From contig DASUEU010000057.1 of the NCBI GenBank assembly GCA_036274895.1, positions 87,112 to 151,111 on the forward strand: 64,000 nucleotides of DNA. The letters run 5' to 3'. Numbering within the stretch: position 1 is the stretch's first letter; the number at the start of each line of letters is the position of its first letter. Source of the stretch: CALMKX01 sp036274895 (GTDB lineage: Bacteria; Acidobacteriota; Thermoanaerobaculia; Multivoradales; SZUA-115). A program made the position numbers and the translations under genes. Positions 32,381 through 40,592 of this stretch are shown piece by piece. A model generated the notes under the pieces. The model searched no databases. It saw nothing but the letters and a program-made list of their open reading frames with translations, and was not told where the DNA came from.

Positions 32381-33728
32381 ATCACCACTGACCGTGCAGG
32401 CGAAGAGCTTGCCGCACTCGGAAGAGTCCGAGCGGGCCGTGCTCGGCGCCCTGCTCCTGGACCCGGAGCGCCTGAAGGGGACCCGGGCCCGGCTGCGCAC
32501 CGAGCAGTTCTACTTCGAACGCCACCAGCTGGTCTACGCGGCCATGCTCGCCCTGGCGGACGAGGGCCACGCTGCCGACCTGGTGACCCTGGGCGCCCGG
32601 CTCGACCAGGCCGGCAAGCTCGAGGCGGCCGGCGGCCTCGCCTACCTGGCCGGGCTCGACGTGGACCTGCCGGACGTGGGTAGGCTCGACAGCTATGCCG
32701 AGATCGTGGTGGAGCGGGCCCTGCGGCGATCGCTCATCACGCGGGCCGTGGAGCTGGTGCGGGACGCCCAGGGCTCCGGTCGCCCAGGGGGCGAGCTGCT
32801 CGCCGAGCTGGCGGCGTGGTCCCGGTCGCAGTACGCCGGGCGGGCCACCGTCTCAAGCATGGCCGATGTGATGGACGGCACCTTGGCCGCCGTCGAGGAG
32901 GCTTCCGCCGACCGCTCGGGCAGCACGCTGCTGCGCTTCGGGCTCAAGGCGGTGGACCGCTGGATCCCGGCGGGCCTGCGGCCCGGGCAGCTCATCATCC
33001 TGGCCGGCCGGCCAGGCAGCGGCAAGAGCGCGGCGGCCCTCGGCGTGGCCCAGCACAACGCCCAGGCCGGCCGCGGGGTGGTCTACTTCTCGGACGAGAT
33101 GAGCCGTGAGGAGCTGGGCATGCGGCTGCTCGCGGCGGAGACGGGCATCCCCTCGCAGTCCCTCCTCACCGGCCACCTCTCGGCCCGCCAGTGCCAGGCC
33201 ATGGTCACCGCCGCCCGGGCCCTCGCCGAGCTACCCCTCCACATCGACGACAGCGGCGCCACCACGCCGGAGCGCATTCGCGAGGTAGGGCACAGCCTGG
33301 CCAGCCGGCAGCCCCTGGGCCTGGTGGTGGTGGACTATCTCCAGCTCATGCGCCCGGCCGAGGCCCGCCGGCTGCCGAACCGCAACGCCGAGCTCGAGGC
33401 CCTTACCCGAGGGCTCAAGCAGCTCGCGAAGGAACTGGCGGTGCCCGTGCTGGCTCTCTCGCAGCTCACCCGCGACAACGAGCGGCGGGGCGGTGGCGAC
33501 CACCGGCCGAAACTCTCGGACCTTCGGGGCTCGGGCTCTATCGAGCAGGACGCCGACATGGTGGTGTTCCTCCACCACGAGCACGAGTACGACGCCACGG
33601 CCGCGGTCGACCGGGCCGAGGTCATCCTCGCCAAGCACCGCAACGGCCAGACCGGCACGGCCCACGTGGCCTGGAACGCCGGCACCACCCAGTTTCGCGA
33701 CCTGGACCTCGGGCCGGCACCCTTCTAG
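32367..33728 (+). CDS. dnaB: Replicative DNA helicase DnaB
   Basis: 453 residues. HSEESERAVLGALLLDPERL ... FERHQLVYAAMLALADEGHAADLVTL is the DnaB N-terminal domain. The RecA-type core has LIILAGRPGSGKSAAAL (Walker A near 214-221), GVVYFSDEMSREELGMRLLAAE (H1a), LGLVVVDYLQLM (Walker B), PVLALSQLTRDNERR and DLRGSGSIEQDADMVVFLH (arginine finger region). It overlaps the upstream gene by 14 nt and is the last gene of the early operon. A full-length helicase beside its own loader means the phage brings its own fork engine. Confidence 0.95.
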   Translation: MAAPESPLTVQAKSLPHSEESERAVLGALLLDPERLKGTRARLRTEQFYFERHQLVYAAMLALADEGHAADLVTLGARLDQAGKLEAAGGLAYLAGLDVDLPDVGRLDSYAEIVVERALRRSLITRAVELVRDAQGSGRPGGELLAELAAWSRSQYAGRATVSSMADVMDGTLAAVEEASADRSGSTLLRFGLKAVDRWIPAGLRPGQLIILAGRPGSGKSAAALGVAQHNAQAGRGVVYFSDEMSREELGMRLLAAETGIPSQSLLTGHLSARQCQAMVTAARALAELPLHIDDSGATTPERIREVGHSLASRQPLGLVVVDYLQLMRPAEARRLPNRNAELEALTRGLKQLAKELAVPVLALSQLTRDNERRGGGDHRPKLSDLRGSGSIEQDADMVVFLHHEHEYDATAAVDRAEVILAKHRNGQTGTAHVAWNAGTTQFRDLDLGPAPF

Positions 33729-34399
33729 GCGCCGGCTTGCGGCTGGGGTGGCCGACGCGAGCGGAGGCGCTCGAGGAGGCGGTGCGGGTTGAGCTGGGTG
33801 AGGTAGACGGCGGTCGTCACCGGCGAGGTGTGGCCGAGGAAAAGCTGCACGTCCGTCAAGGGGTAGCCGGCGGCGTCCAGCTCCGTGGCGGCCGAGTGCC
33901 GCAGGGTGTGGCTGGAGACCCGCTTGCCGATCCCGGCGGCCCGGGCCGCGACCTTCAGCCGCTGGTTCCAGTTACCGGGGTGCAGGCCGGCACCCCGCCC
34001 AGGCTCCGAGATGGTGCAGAAGAGCGGGTGCCGCGCCGTCAGGCCGAGCTGGGCGCGGCGGGCGAGCCACTCACGGAGGATCGAGAGGCCGAGCTCGTCG
34101 AGTGCCGTCACCCGGGTCTTGCGGCCCTTGCCCTCCAACACTCGGACGTCGCCCGTCTTGGCGTCGACGTCCTTCGGCGCCAGGGCCAGGGCCTCGGCGA
34201 TGCGCAGGCCGGCCCGCCATTGCATGGCCAGGAGGGCGCGGTCCCGGAGGCCGGCAGAACCCTCGCGGCTGAACTGCGAGAGGAGACGCATCATCTCTTC
34301 CTCGGTCAACGGCTCGGGCGGATAGCGCTGGCCCTTCCTGGGCGAAGGCTGAGCGGACCGACCGGCGGGGAGATTGCGGGGGCGAGTCTTCTTGGGCAT
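33725..34399 (-). CDS. Short tyrosine recombinase (second of three)
   Basis: 224 residues, about 100 shorter than XerC/D, with no full core-binding domain. The catalytic domain is complete: QWRAGLRIAEALAL (Arg), EGKGRKTRVTAL (Lys), SSHTLRHSAATEL (HxxR), FLGHTSPVTTAVYLT (His and Tyr). The ATG has GAGGAG upstream. It converges on dnaB with a 4-nt overlap. Short catalytic-only recombinases of this sort act on small inverted-arm sites or with a partner; paired arm sequences lie just upstream of its start codon (34415-34442) and at 34650-34679. Confidence 0.88.
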   Translation of the reverse strand: MPKKTRPRNLPAGRSAQPSPRKGQRYPPEPLTEEEMMRLLSQFSREGSAGLRDRALLAMQWRAGLRIAEALALAPKDVDAKTGDVRVLEGKGRKTRVTALDELGLSILREWLARRAQLGLTARHPLFCTISEPGRGAGLHPGNWNQRLKVAARAAGIGKRVSSHTLRHSAATELDAAGYPLTDVQLFLGHTSPVTTAVYLTQLNPHRLLERLRSRRPPQPQAGA

Positions 34400-34414
34400 G
34401 GCGTCTCCTCTTCT

Positions 34415-34442
34415 TCACGTACTACGCACGGGGAGTGCGTGA
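34415..34442. repeat. Candidate recombination site 1 (inverted arms TCACGTACT/AGTGCGTGA)
   Basis: TCACGTACT (34415-34423) and AGTGCGTGA (34434-34442) are reverse complements except at one base, separated by 10 bp that itself contains CGCAC-GGGGA-GTGCG symmetry. It lies 15 bp from the start codon of the short recombinase. The size resembles an arm-spacer-arm core site of a tyrosine recombinase; an operator is the alternative. Confidence 0.45.
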
Positions 34443-34649
34443 ATTCCCGATTTCGTTCCCTGCTCCGCGACCCCAGTTCTCGGGGAAGGCGAACCGGGGC
34501 CCCACCAGGGGGGAGGGGGGCTCAGGATTCCGGCGACGGGTGCCGCGACCTCCCTCCCCGGCGCCCGCGCATGGCTCGCCGGGCTGCTCACCTGCGCAGG
34601 CCCTGGCCGAGTGTGGGGACCGGGGCGCTGGAGGCTCGGGCAGTGCTTC

Positions 34650-34679
34650 TCACGTACTAATCATAGATTAGTGCGTCGA
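34650..34679. repeat. Candidate recombination site 2 (same arms as site 1)
   Basis: TCACGTACT (34650-34658) is identical to the arm at 34415. AGTGCGT (34670-34676) matches the other arm over 7 bp. The spacer is 11 bp, and ACTAAT-CATAG-ATTAGT forms a perfect inverted repeat across the centre. The two sites are 207 bp apart and could define a small invertible or excisable segment. Confidence 0.45.
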
Positions 34680-34861
34680 TTACGACCAGCCCTGGGGCCT
34701 GCCTATGAAGAGTGCGTGAGAATGGCCACGCTCGCGCGCCAACTCGTGAAGTGACTGGCGCGCGTTCGAGGTGCCGACCCGGAGCGGCGGCAGGCCCGGC
34801 AGCTCAACAGGCGCCGGGCTCGACGCGGGCCGGGGCCAGGCGCGGGGATTTCGTTCCGGCC

Positions 34862-34884
34862 GGGGCGCGGGGGCGGGGCGGGGG
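34862..34884 (+). other. G-quadruplex motif
   Basis: Four runs of 4, 5, 4 and 5 guanines separated by CGC, C and C. Loops of 3, 1 and 1 nt predict a very stable quadruplex on the plus strand. It lies between the two recombinase genes, about 90 bp beyond the 3' end of the longer one. Confidence 0.6.
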
Positions 34885-34972
34885 CGGCCGGCGACGGATC
34901 AACCTGGAGCCCGCAGCCGTGGGCACCTGCGGCGATCGAGGCCGAGAACAGAGCACAGCAACAAAAGCAGTG

Positions 34973-35998
34973 CTATGGCGCATGGCTGCCAGCGCGGGAG
35001 AGGTCCTCGAGCAGGGCCTGGGCTGCGCCCACGAGATCCGGTCGCTTTCGCCGGCCCCGCAGCGGGTTGGCTTGGTGCTGGAGCCGGGCCAACTGCTCGG
35101 GCAGCGCGTGCAGATAGACCGAGGTGGTCTGGATGCTCTGGTGGCGCAGCAAGGCTTGCACGGCCTTGAGCGACCAGCCAGCCTCCAGAGCGTGCGTGGC
35201 CACGCTGTGGCGAAGGCAGTGCGGGGTGAGAGTCCTCGATCCGGCCCGGATCCCAGCCTGTCCCAGCCGCCGCTCCCAGGCCCGCCAGAACCAGTGGCGC
35301 CCGAGGGGCTGACCCTCCCTCGAGCAGAAGAGGAAGGGGCTTCCCTCGGCCCACCCCGCGGCGCTCCGCTCGGCGAGCCACAGCCGCACGTGCCGTGCCG
35401 CCCTCTCGTCGAGCGGGATGCGATGGTCTTCGGTCGACCACTTCGCCCGGTGGATGAGCAGGTAGACCCGCCCCTGCTCGTCCTCCTCCAGCCGGTCCGC
35501 TCGCAGCGAGCCCACCTCACCCGGCCGCAAGCCGGCCGAGTAGGCCACGATCAGCGCCACCCGGTCCCGTAGCTCGAGCAGGTCCTGCGGCCACGGTTGG
35601 CCGTAGAGCAGCGCCTCGGCCTCGGGCCGCTTGAGGTGCGGGCGCTCGCGCCGGTAGCGCCGCGGGGCCTGCACGCCGAGCGTGGCGTTGCCCCCGGCGT
35701 GGCCGTGCCCCGCTCGGTACTCGCAGAAGCTGCGGACGGCAAGCAGCGCCCCGTGCCGGGCGGACTCGCCGAGCCCGTCCAGGAACAGCCGCTTGAGGTG
35801 GCGTTCCACGTCCGCCCGACCCGGTGGATCGGCCTCCACCGTGGCGAAGAAGCGCTGCACCCTCCCCGCGTAGAGCTGCACGGTCCGAGGGGACAGCCCC
35901 CGCACGGTCAGCAGGTAGTCCTGCCACTCAGCGAAGAGGGCGGGCGGCTGTGTGGCAATCGTGCTCGGAGCATGCTCGGAGCAGGAATCACGGCTCAT
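34973..35998 (-). CDS. XerC/D-like tyrosine recombinase (third of three)
   Basis: 341 residues. FAEWQDYLLTVRGLSPRTVQLYAGRVQRFF opens the SAM-like core-binding domain. The catalytic set is complete: YSAGLRPGEVGSL (Arg), HRAKWSTEDHRIPL (Lys), LTPHCLRHSVATHAL (HxxR), LLRHQSIQTTSVYLHA (His and Tyr). The start at 35998 places two tandem copies of TGCTCGGAGCA inside codons 5-12, so the enzyme or a partner could bind its own gene start. It is transcribed away from the packaging genes. Confidence 0.9.
   Translation of the reverse strand: MSRDSCSEHAPSTIATQPPALFAEWQDYLLTVRGLSPRTVQLYAGRVQRFFATVEADPPGRADVERHLKRLFLDGLGESARHGALLAVRSFCEYRAGHGHAGGNATLGVQAPRRYRRERPHLKRPEAEALLYGQPWPQDLLELRDRVALIVAYSAGLRPGEVGSLRADRLEEDEQGRVYLLIHRAKWSTEDHRIPLDERAARHVRLWLAERSAAGWAEGSPFLFCSREGQPLGRHWFWRAWERRLGQAGIRAGSRTLTPHCLRHSVATHALEAGWSLKAVQALLRHQSIQTTSVYLHALPEQLARLQHQANPLRGRRKRPDLVGAAQALLEDLSRAGSHAP
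35962..35983. repeat. Tandem pair of the palindrome TGCTCGGAGCA
   Basis: Two perfect copies directly abut (35962-35972, 35973-35983) in the first codons of the minus-strand recombinase, identical to the four iterons at 28164-28250. It could be a secondary binding site for the replication initiator, an autoregulatory operator, or a recombination site. Confidence 0.6.
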
Positions 35999-36022
35999 GA
36001 CAGCCCTGTCTAGGCTCCCCCG

Positions 36023-36039
36023 GTTGCAGCGGCTGCAAC
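36023..36039. promoter_or_regulatory. Late-gene operator 1: GTTGCAG-CGG-CTGCAAC
   Basis: A perfect 7-bp inverted repeat with 3-bp spacer, 22 bp before the terminase small-subunit ATG. TATACC (36050-36055) just downstream is a possible -10 box. The same palindrome recurs at 42943-42959 and 56353-56369. Confidence 0.6.
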
Positions 36040-36061
36040 GGGGCGCGCCTATACCGCTCGC

Positions 36062-36673
36062 ATGGCTCGCAAGGCCCCGGGCACCTCGGCACCGCCCAAG
36101 AAGCGGAAGTACACCGCGAGCGCGGCCACCAGGGCCCAGCGCCGGGGCGCGGCCTGGAAGCACGGCCGGTCCGCCCAGACCGTGCTGCGCCAGGCCATCC
36201 CCCCCTGTAAGGACGCCACGTGCCCGGCGCACTTCCCTTGCGACCTGCGGCGCCGGGCCGACGAAGAGAAGCGACCCCTCGAGGTCTGCCCGGTCGCCAT
36301 CGGCAACGGCGCGGCCCTCGCCGAGCGCTACCGCAAGGCGATGGAGACGGGCGACCTGCGGCCCTTGAGCGAGGCGGCGGCCCTCTCCCTGGGCACCATG
36401 CACGGCCTTTTCGACGCCGAGCTGGTCCACCTGGCCGGGGAGGGTCTGGTGGTCGACGAGGCGGTCCTGAGCCCCGCGGGGATCGAGATCGGATCCAAGA
36501 AGGTCGGCAACCCGCGCGCCCCCCTCCTCTTCCAGCTCGCCAACCTGGTCGGGCTGACCGCCCGGGACCAGGCCGTCACCCGGAAGTCCCAGGCCGAACA
36601 GCAGCGGGACGAAGGCATCGGTGGCCTGCTCGAGGCCGTGGCCGCCAACCGCAGGAAGGTCCTCGGCCAGTGA
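36062..36673 (+). CDS. Probable terminase small subunit
   Basis: 203 residues. The basic N-terminus (KKRKYTASAATRAQRRGAAWKHGRSAQT) suits DNA binding. A Cys cluster follows (CKDATCPAHFPCDLRR), then a helical middle and a C-terminal stretch (LLFQLANLVGLTARDQAVTRKSQAEQQRDEG) like those joining small and large terminase. Position directly before the large subunit with a 4-nt overlap is the main evidence. It is the first rightward late gene. Confidence 0.7.
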   Translation: MARKAPGTSAPPKKRKYTASAATRAQRRGAAWKHGRSAQTVLRQAIPPCKDATCPAHFPCDLRRRADEEKRPLEVCPVAIGNGAALAERYRKAMETGDLRPLSEAAALSLGTMHGLFDAELVHLAGEGLVVDEAVLSPAGIEIGSKKVGNPRAPLLFQLANLVGLTARDQAVTRKSQAEQQRDEGIGGLLEAVAANRRKVLGQ

Positions 36674-38454
36674 GCCTGGTGATCCCCGAGGAGGCCCTCG
36701 AGCAGTTCCTCGCCGGCCGGGGCTGGTCGCTGCGCGGCCTCATGCGCGGGGACTACGAGCTCACGCTGGACGAGGTCCAGACCCACATCCTCACCGAGGA
36801 CCCGGTCGTCTTCGCCGAGTCGATGCTCTGGGAGCGGGACGCTGACGAGCCCACACTCTGGCGCCTCTTCGACTACCAGAAGGGCTCGATGCGCTACCGG
36901 GGCGACACGGTCCACCAGTGTGGCGCCGAGGTCGGCAAGTCGCGGGAGATCACGGCGCTCACCCTCTGGCGCACCACCACCCGCCGGGGGGACGTGCTGA
37001 TCGCCGCGGCCCAGGAGGGCCACCTCGACGAGGTCTGGGAAGAGATCGCCTTCCAGCGCGAGGCGAGCCCCTGGATCGAGGCGCAGTTCAACCCCAAGGG
37101 CACCAAGGTCAAGCCCTACCGGTCCCATCGGCTCCGCAACGGCAACCGCATCCTGTTCCGGCCCTGCGGCAACGATGGCACCGCGCTGAAGTCGCTTCAC
37201 ATCAGCGGAACCATCTTCCTCGACGAGGCCGCCTCGGTCCGGAACAGAAAGGTTTTCGGCAACTTCTTCTCGCGCGCCAAGCCGGGCTGCGAGAGCCGCG
37301 TCTACGCCGTGCCGGACGGGGACCGCACCTCCCCCTACTTCGAGCTGACCGAAGAGTCGGTCGCCGTGGACGTGTTCCGGCCGGTCGCCGTGCCCGGCAA
37401 GCGGGCGAAGTTCATCTGGCCGAAGACCCTCATGCCCGAGCCCTGGTGGAGCCCGGAGCGCCAGGCCAAGCTGGCCCGCGAGCTGGGCGGCGTGGACTCT
37501 CCCGAATACCGGCAGAACGTCATGGGCGAGCACGGGGACCCGACCTCGTCCGTCTTCCCCTGGCCGGTCTTCAGCCAGTGCCTGCGCTACGACCCCGACT
37601 ACGTGGCCGTCAAGCTGACGCTCCAGGCCACGGATGGCTTGATCTATGTGGACGCCTACCGGCTGAACCAGGCCTATCAGGTGGCCGCGGCGGGGGACGA
37701 GTCCGACGAGGCCGCCGCGGGTCCGGAGGTCCCGATCTGCCGCGAGCAGGTCGCCTTCACCCCGGACGCCCTGACCACCCTGATCCGCCGCTTCTTCTCG
37801 CCCTCCGAGGGCCGCCAGCTCGCGCTCGGTGTGGACTTCGGCGGTTCGGAAAACCCCTCGGAGCTCCTGCTCTTCGAGCAGACGGGGCTGCGGCGGCGCG
37901 TCAAGGGCCGCTTGCACTTGAAGCGCTGGCCCTATCCGGACCAGGAGAGGGCCATCCGGGACCTCTTCGACGTGGTCGAGCCCGCCCTCGGCGCCGGCCT
38001 CGACTCGACCGGCGTGGGCGTCACCGTCGAGCAGCTGCTGCTCGAGATGCGGGAAGGGCGGCGCTACCTCGGGGGGGAGATCGGCGGCTACGTCTTCAAC
38101 AACACCGTGCCCGAGGTCGGGGAGGACGGTGAAGTGCTCCTCGACTCCCGGGACCGCCCCCGCATGGTCACCCTCAAGGAGCTGGCCACGCGGATCCTCG
38201 AGCTGGAGATCCAGCAGCAAACGATCGAGTTTCCCTACGACCCGGACTTCATGGTGGCCTTCCCCGGCCACACCGCACGCATTGGCCCGAGCGGCCAACG
38301 GATCTACTCGAAGAAAAACGATCACTTGATCGATGCCTGCCGGGTCGCGGAGCTGCGCCTCCGCTTCCTCGGTGAGGGCGCGCCGGTGGACCTGGGCGGA
38401 TTCCAGGGCACCGGAGTGCTCACGGCTTCGGCGTCACTGAGGGAGGTGTACTGA
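36670..38454 (+). CDS. Terminase large subunit
   Basis: 594 residues, GTG start. The ATPase has CGAEVGKSREITALTLW as a deviant Walker A (near residue 85) and GTIFLDEAAS as Walker B (near 180). The nuclease half carries the acidic triad segments LALGVDFGGSENPSE, GLDSTGVG and KKNDHLIDACR. It packages phage DNA into the prohead. The sequence is of the Terminase_6/Mu gp28-like group, in keeping with the Mu-type head genes that follow. Confidence 0.9.
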   Translation: MSLVIPEEALEQFLAGRGWSLRGLMRGDYELTLDEVQTHILTEDPVVFAESMLWERDADEPTLWRLFDYQKGSMRYRGDTVHQCGAEVGKSREITALTLWRTTTRRGDVLIAAAQEGHLDEVWEEIAFQREASPWIEAQFNPKGTKVKPYRSHRLRNGNRILFRPCGNDGTALKSLHISGTIFLDEAASVRNRKVFGNFFSRAKPGCESRVYAVPDGDRTSPYFELTEESVAVDVFRPVAVPGKRAKFIWPKTLMPEPWWSPERQAKLARELGGVDSPEYRQNVMGEHGDPTSSVFPWPVFSQCLRYDPDYVAVKLTLQATDGLIYVDAYRLNQAYQVAAAGDESDEAAAGPEVPICREQVAFTPDALTTLIRRFFSPSEGRQLALGVDFGGSENPSELLLFEQTGLRRRVKGRLHLKRWPYPDQERAIRDLFDVVEPALGAGLDSTGVGVTVEQLLLEMREGRRYLGGEIGGYVFNNTVPEVGEDGEVLLDSRDRPRMVTLKELATRILELEIQQQTIEFPYDPDFMVAFPGHTARIGPSGQRIYSKKNDHLIDACRVAELRLRFLGEGAPVDLGGFQGTGVLTASASLREVY

Positions 38455-39509
38455 TGAGAAAGGTTTTCCTCGTCGGCCTGCTGTTGGCCGCGCCGGTCCT
38501 GGCGCAGCTTCCGAGGACCGCCCCCGATGGTTCCGTGCCGTTTTGGAACGGAGACCTGCGGCGGTACGTCCAGAGGGCGACCTTCGCACGAACGGTCACC
38601 GTCGATGCAACCGGGGCCGGTGACTACAGCACTCTGTCTGCTGCGCTGGCCTACGTCGCCGCGCAGAGCCGCGCCGACTATTCCGATTGGTGGTCGGTCC
38701 GACTCATGCCCGGCCGCTACACCTCGGGAGCGATCACGATCCCGGCCTGGACCACGGTCGAATGCGCCACCGACTCGCTCACCGGCGCGCAGGCGGCCCT
38801 CGGCACCTCGCCCTGTCTGATCGATGCCACGGCCACGACCGGCGCGGCCATCGCCCTCGATGGGGACGCTTCGAGCCTGATCGGTGTGGATGTCAGGAGC
38901 AGTGTCGTCAACACCGGGGCGCTCACCGTCGTGGCCAAGACGGGGGAGGGCACGTCCTACCTCGGCAACGTCACCGTGGTCGTCCTCGGTTCGGGCTCGA
39001 ATCCGGTCACTGCGGTCGCAGTGGCGGTCGAAGGCAGCACCCTCTTCGCGGCGGACGTGGGCCTGTCGATGCCCACCGCGGCCACCACCAACGTGTCGAT
39101 CGCCGTGTCGGCCGGCGGCAACCTCACGCTGCACCGGGGGCGGATCCTGGGCAACAGCGAGGAGACGCAGCCGGTGTGCGTGCAGCACGCCGGGGCCGGA
39201 GACCTGCTCCTCGTGGACGTCACCCTCGGCAACGGCTGCGTGGTCGACCTGGACAACGACGGGCCGGGGGCGCTCGTTGTCTCAGGGACGCAGTACGACA
39301 CCAGCTCGGGGGAGATCACGCCCGCCTGGGTGGGCACCGAGACCATCGCCGGCCCGGCTCGCGTCGGCATCGGCAGCGCCCTGCCTGCTGCCTGCACCCC
39401 GCCCTCGCTCATGACCCTCACCGGCGTGGTGGCCACCCGTTGCCCCACGCCACCCTGCTCCTGTCACTGCACCGCAGCGGATACGTGGCGGTGCGGACCG
39501 CTCGGTTAA
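38454..39509 (+). CDS. Secreted right-handed beta-helix protein carried between terminase and portal
   Basis: 351 residues with a clean signal peptide (RKVFLVGLLLAAPVLAQ). The pectate-lyase-like opening VTVDATGAGDYSTLSAALAYVAAQ is followed by repeated short strands typical of a beta-helix (GVDVRSSVVNTGALTVVAKTG, NVTVVVLGSGSNPVTAVAVAVEGSTLFAADVGL). The C-terminus is Cys-rich (CPTPPCSCHCTAADTWRCG). Export through Sec is unusual for a virion protein. It may be a lysogenic-conversion protein or a tail-spike-like enzyme acting on host polysaccharide. It starts at the ATG overlapping the terminase stop (ATGA), so it is in the late operon. Confidence 0.7.
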   Translation: MRKVFLVGLLLAAPVLAQLPRTAPDGSVPFWNGDLRRYVQRATFARTVTVDATGAGDYSTLSAALAYVAAQSRADYSDWWSVRLMPGRYTSGAITIPAWTTVECATDSLTGAQAALGTSPCLIDATATTGAAIALDGDASSLIGVDVRSSVVNTGALTVVAKTGEGTSYLGNVTVVVLGSGSNPVTAVAVAVEGSTLFAADVGLSMPTAATTNVSIAVSAGGNLTLHRGRILGNSEETQPVCVQHAGAGDLLLVDVTLGNGCVVDLDNDGPGALVVSGTQYDTSSGEITPAWVGTETIAGPARVGIGSALPAACTPPSLMTLTGVVATRCPTPPCSCHCTAADTWRCGPLG

Positions 39510-39524
39510 TAGGAGGTGCTCCCC

Positions 39525-40592
39525 ATGTCGAACAAGCTCTACGCTCTCGTCTTCCTCGGTTTCCTGGGCGTCGTCGTTGGTTCACAGCTGCAGGCGGGCG
39601 ACGAGCAGACCGCCCCGCCCGCTCTCAGCCAGCCGGTGGTCGTCCACTCCGCCGAGCCGGACTGCGCCCGCCTCCTCCTCCAGGCCCGTTTTGGGGTGAT
39701 GGAACCCGGTTTCTCAGCCGAGGACTGTTCTGAGGACGACCTCGCCACCCTGGCTCTCCTGGTCGCCACCAAGAGCACGGGCGGCTGCGTCGGCTATCCG
39801 GTCCCGCCGGACGGCTGCTGGCAGTGCGGGCGGCAGGGCTCGAAGCACTGCGGGCCCACGGTCGCCTCGGGCGCCACGCCCTTCGACCGCTACGGCGCCC
39901 CCTCGCGCTGCGAAGGACAGAGCGCGTATCCGGTGGGGAGGTGTTGTGAGACCGCCTACCAGAGCGGCCTTGCCCTGAGCGTGGGCTGGTGCGTGGCGAA
40001 CCGGACGGCCGGCGCCGTCAACCCGCTCGGGCTCGCCTGGGCGGGGTGCGACGGCACTCCGGCGGCCGTGGAGGCCCTCGACCACCGCTACTCCCGGGCC
40101 TGGACTGACATCTCCGAGCCGGGCTACGGCCTCGCGGAGGGCCTCCGCTTCGTGGCCAGCGTGAGCGGTCGATCCGTGACGGTCTCCGTCACGCGGCCTC
40201 CCTACGCGGTCGAGCCCGCCTCGATCGACTGGGGTGATGGCTCGCCCCCCGGCTCGGCCACCACCGCGGCGCGGCACTCCTATGCCCCGGGGCGGTATCG
40301 GCTCCGGGCTTCTGCCGCGGACGCCTGTGGCTGGGTCCGGGAAGCCAACGTCGACGTGGTGATCGAGGGAGAGGACCCGCCCGAGCCTCCCGATGCGGTG
40401 TACGAGCTCGACCTCAAGTGCTGCGAAGATGGATTCCCCTGCATCTCTCAGCCATGGCCGCCGGGCGCGAAGGACGGCCCCAGGGTCACGTTCCGGCCGG
40501 GAGTCTCGTCGACCAGCTTCCCGACCTCGCGCGTCTATCTGTTGACGCCCTCGGGACGGCAACGGATCATCGACTGCCCCCAAGACGAGTGA
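39525..40592 (+). CDS. Secreted Cys-rich protein with a PKD-like domain
   Basis: 355 residues; the ATG at 39525 has AGGAGG 8 nt upstream. Signal peptide KLYALVFLGFLGVVVGSQLQA. The middle is Cys-rich (GGCVGYPVPPDGCWQCGRQGSKHCGP ... VGRCCETAY). A PKD-like fold follows (ASIDWGDGSPPGSATTAARHSYAPGRYRLRASAAD). The many paired cysteines suggest oxidative folding outside the cytoplasm. With the preceding beta-helix gene it forms a two-gene exported cassette inside the morphogenesis operon. Confidence 0.68.
   Translation: MSNKLYALVFLGFLGVVVGSQLQAGDEQTAPPALSQPVVVHSAEPDCARLLLQARFGVMEPGFSAEDCSEDDLATLALLVATKSTGGCVGYPVPPDGCWQCGRQGSKHCGPTVASGATPFDRYGAPSRCEGQSAYPVGRCCETAYQSGLALSVGWCVANRTAGAVNPLGLAWAGCDGTPAAVEALDHRYSRAWTDISEPGYGLAEGLRFVASVSGRSVTVSVTRPPYAVEPASIDWGDGSPPGSATTAARHSYAPGRYRLRASAADACGWVREANVDVVIEGEDPPEPPDAVYELDLKCCEDGFPCISQPWPPGAKDGPRVTFRPGVSSTSFPTSRVYLLTPSGRQRIIDCPQDE

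Larger units (their letters stand above)
34400..34972. other. 573-bp gene-free region between two tyrosine recombinase genes
   Basis: No convincing gene on either strand. It contains two recombinase-like inverted-arm sites, a third half-site (AGTGCGTGA, 34711-34719) and a G-quadruplex motif (34862-34884). Otherwise it is very GC-rich with runs of G (34507-34520). It looks like a recombination or regulatory switch region, or the scar of a lost gene cassette. Confidence 0.55.

Noticed and set aside
34441..34671. Plus-strand open frame in the gap between the recombinase genes
   Set aside because: Pro/Gly/Arg-rich, no ribosome site, and it runs across the candidate recombination sites; more likely non-coding.
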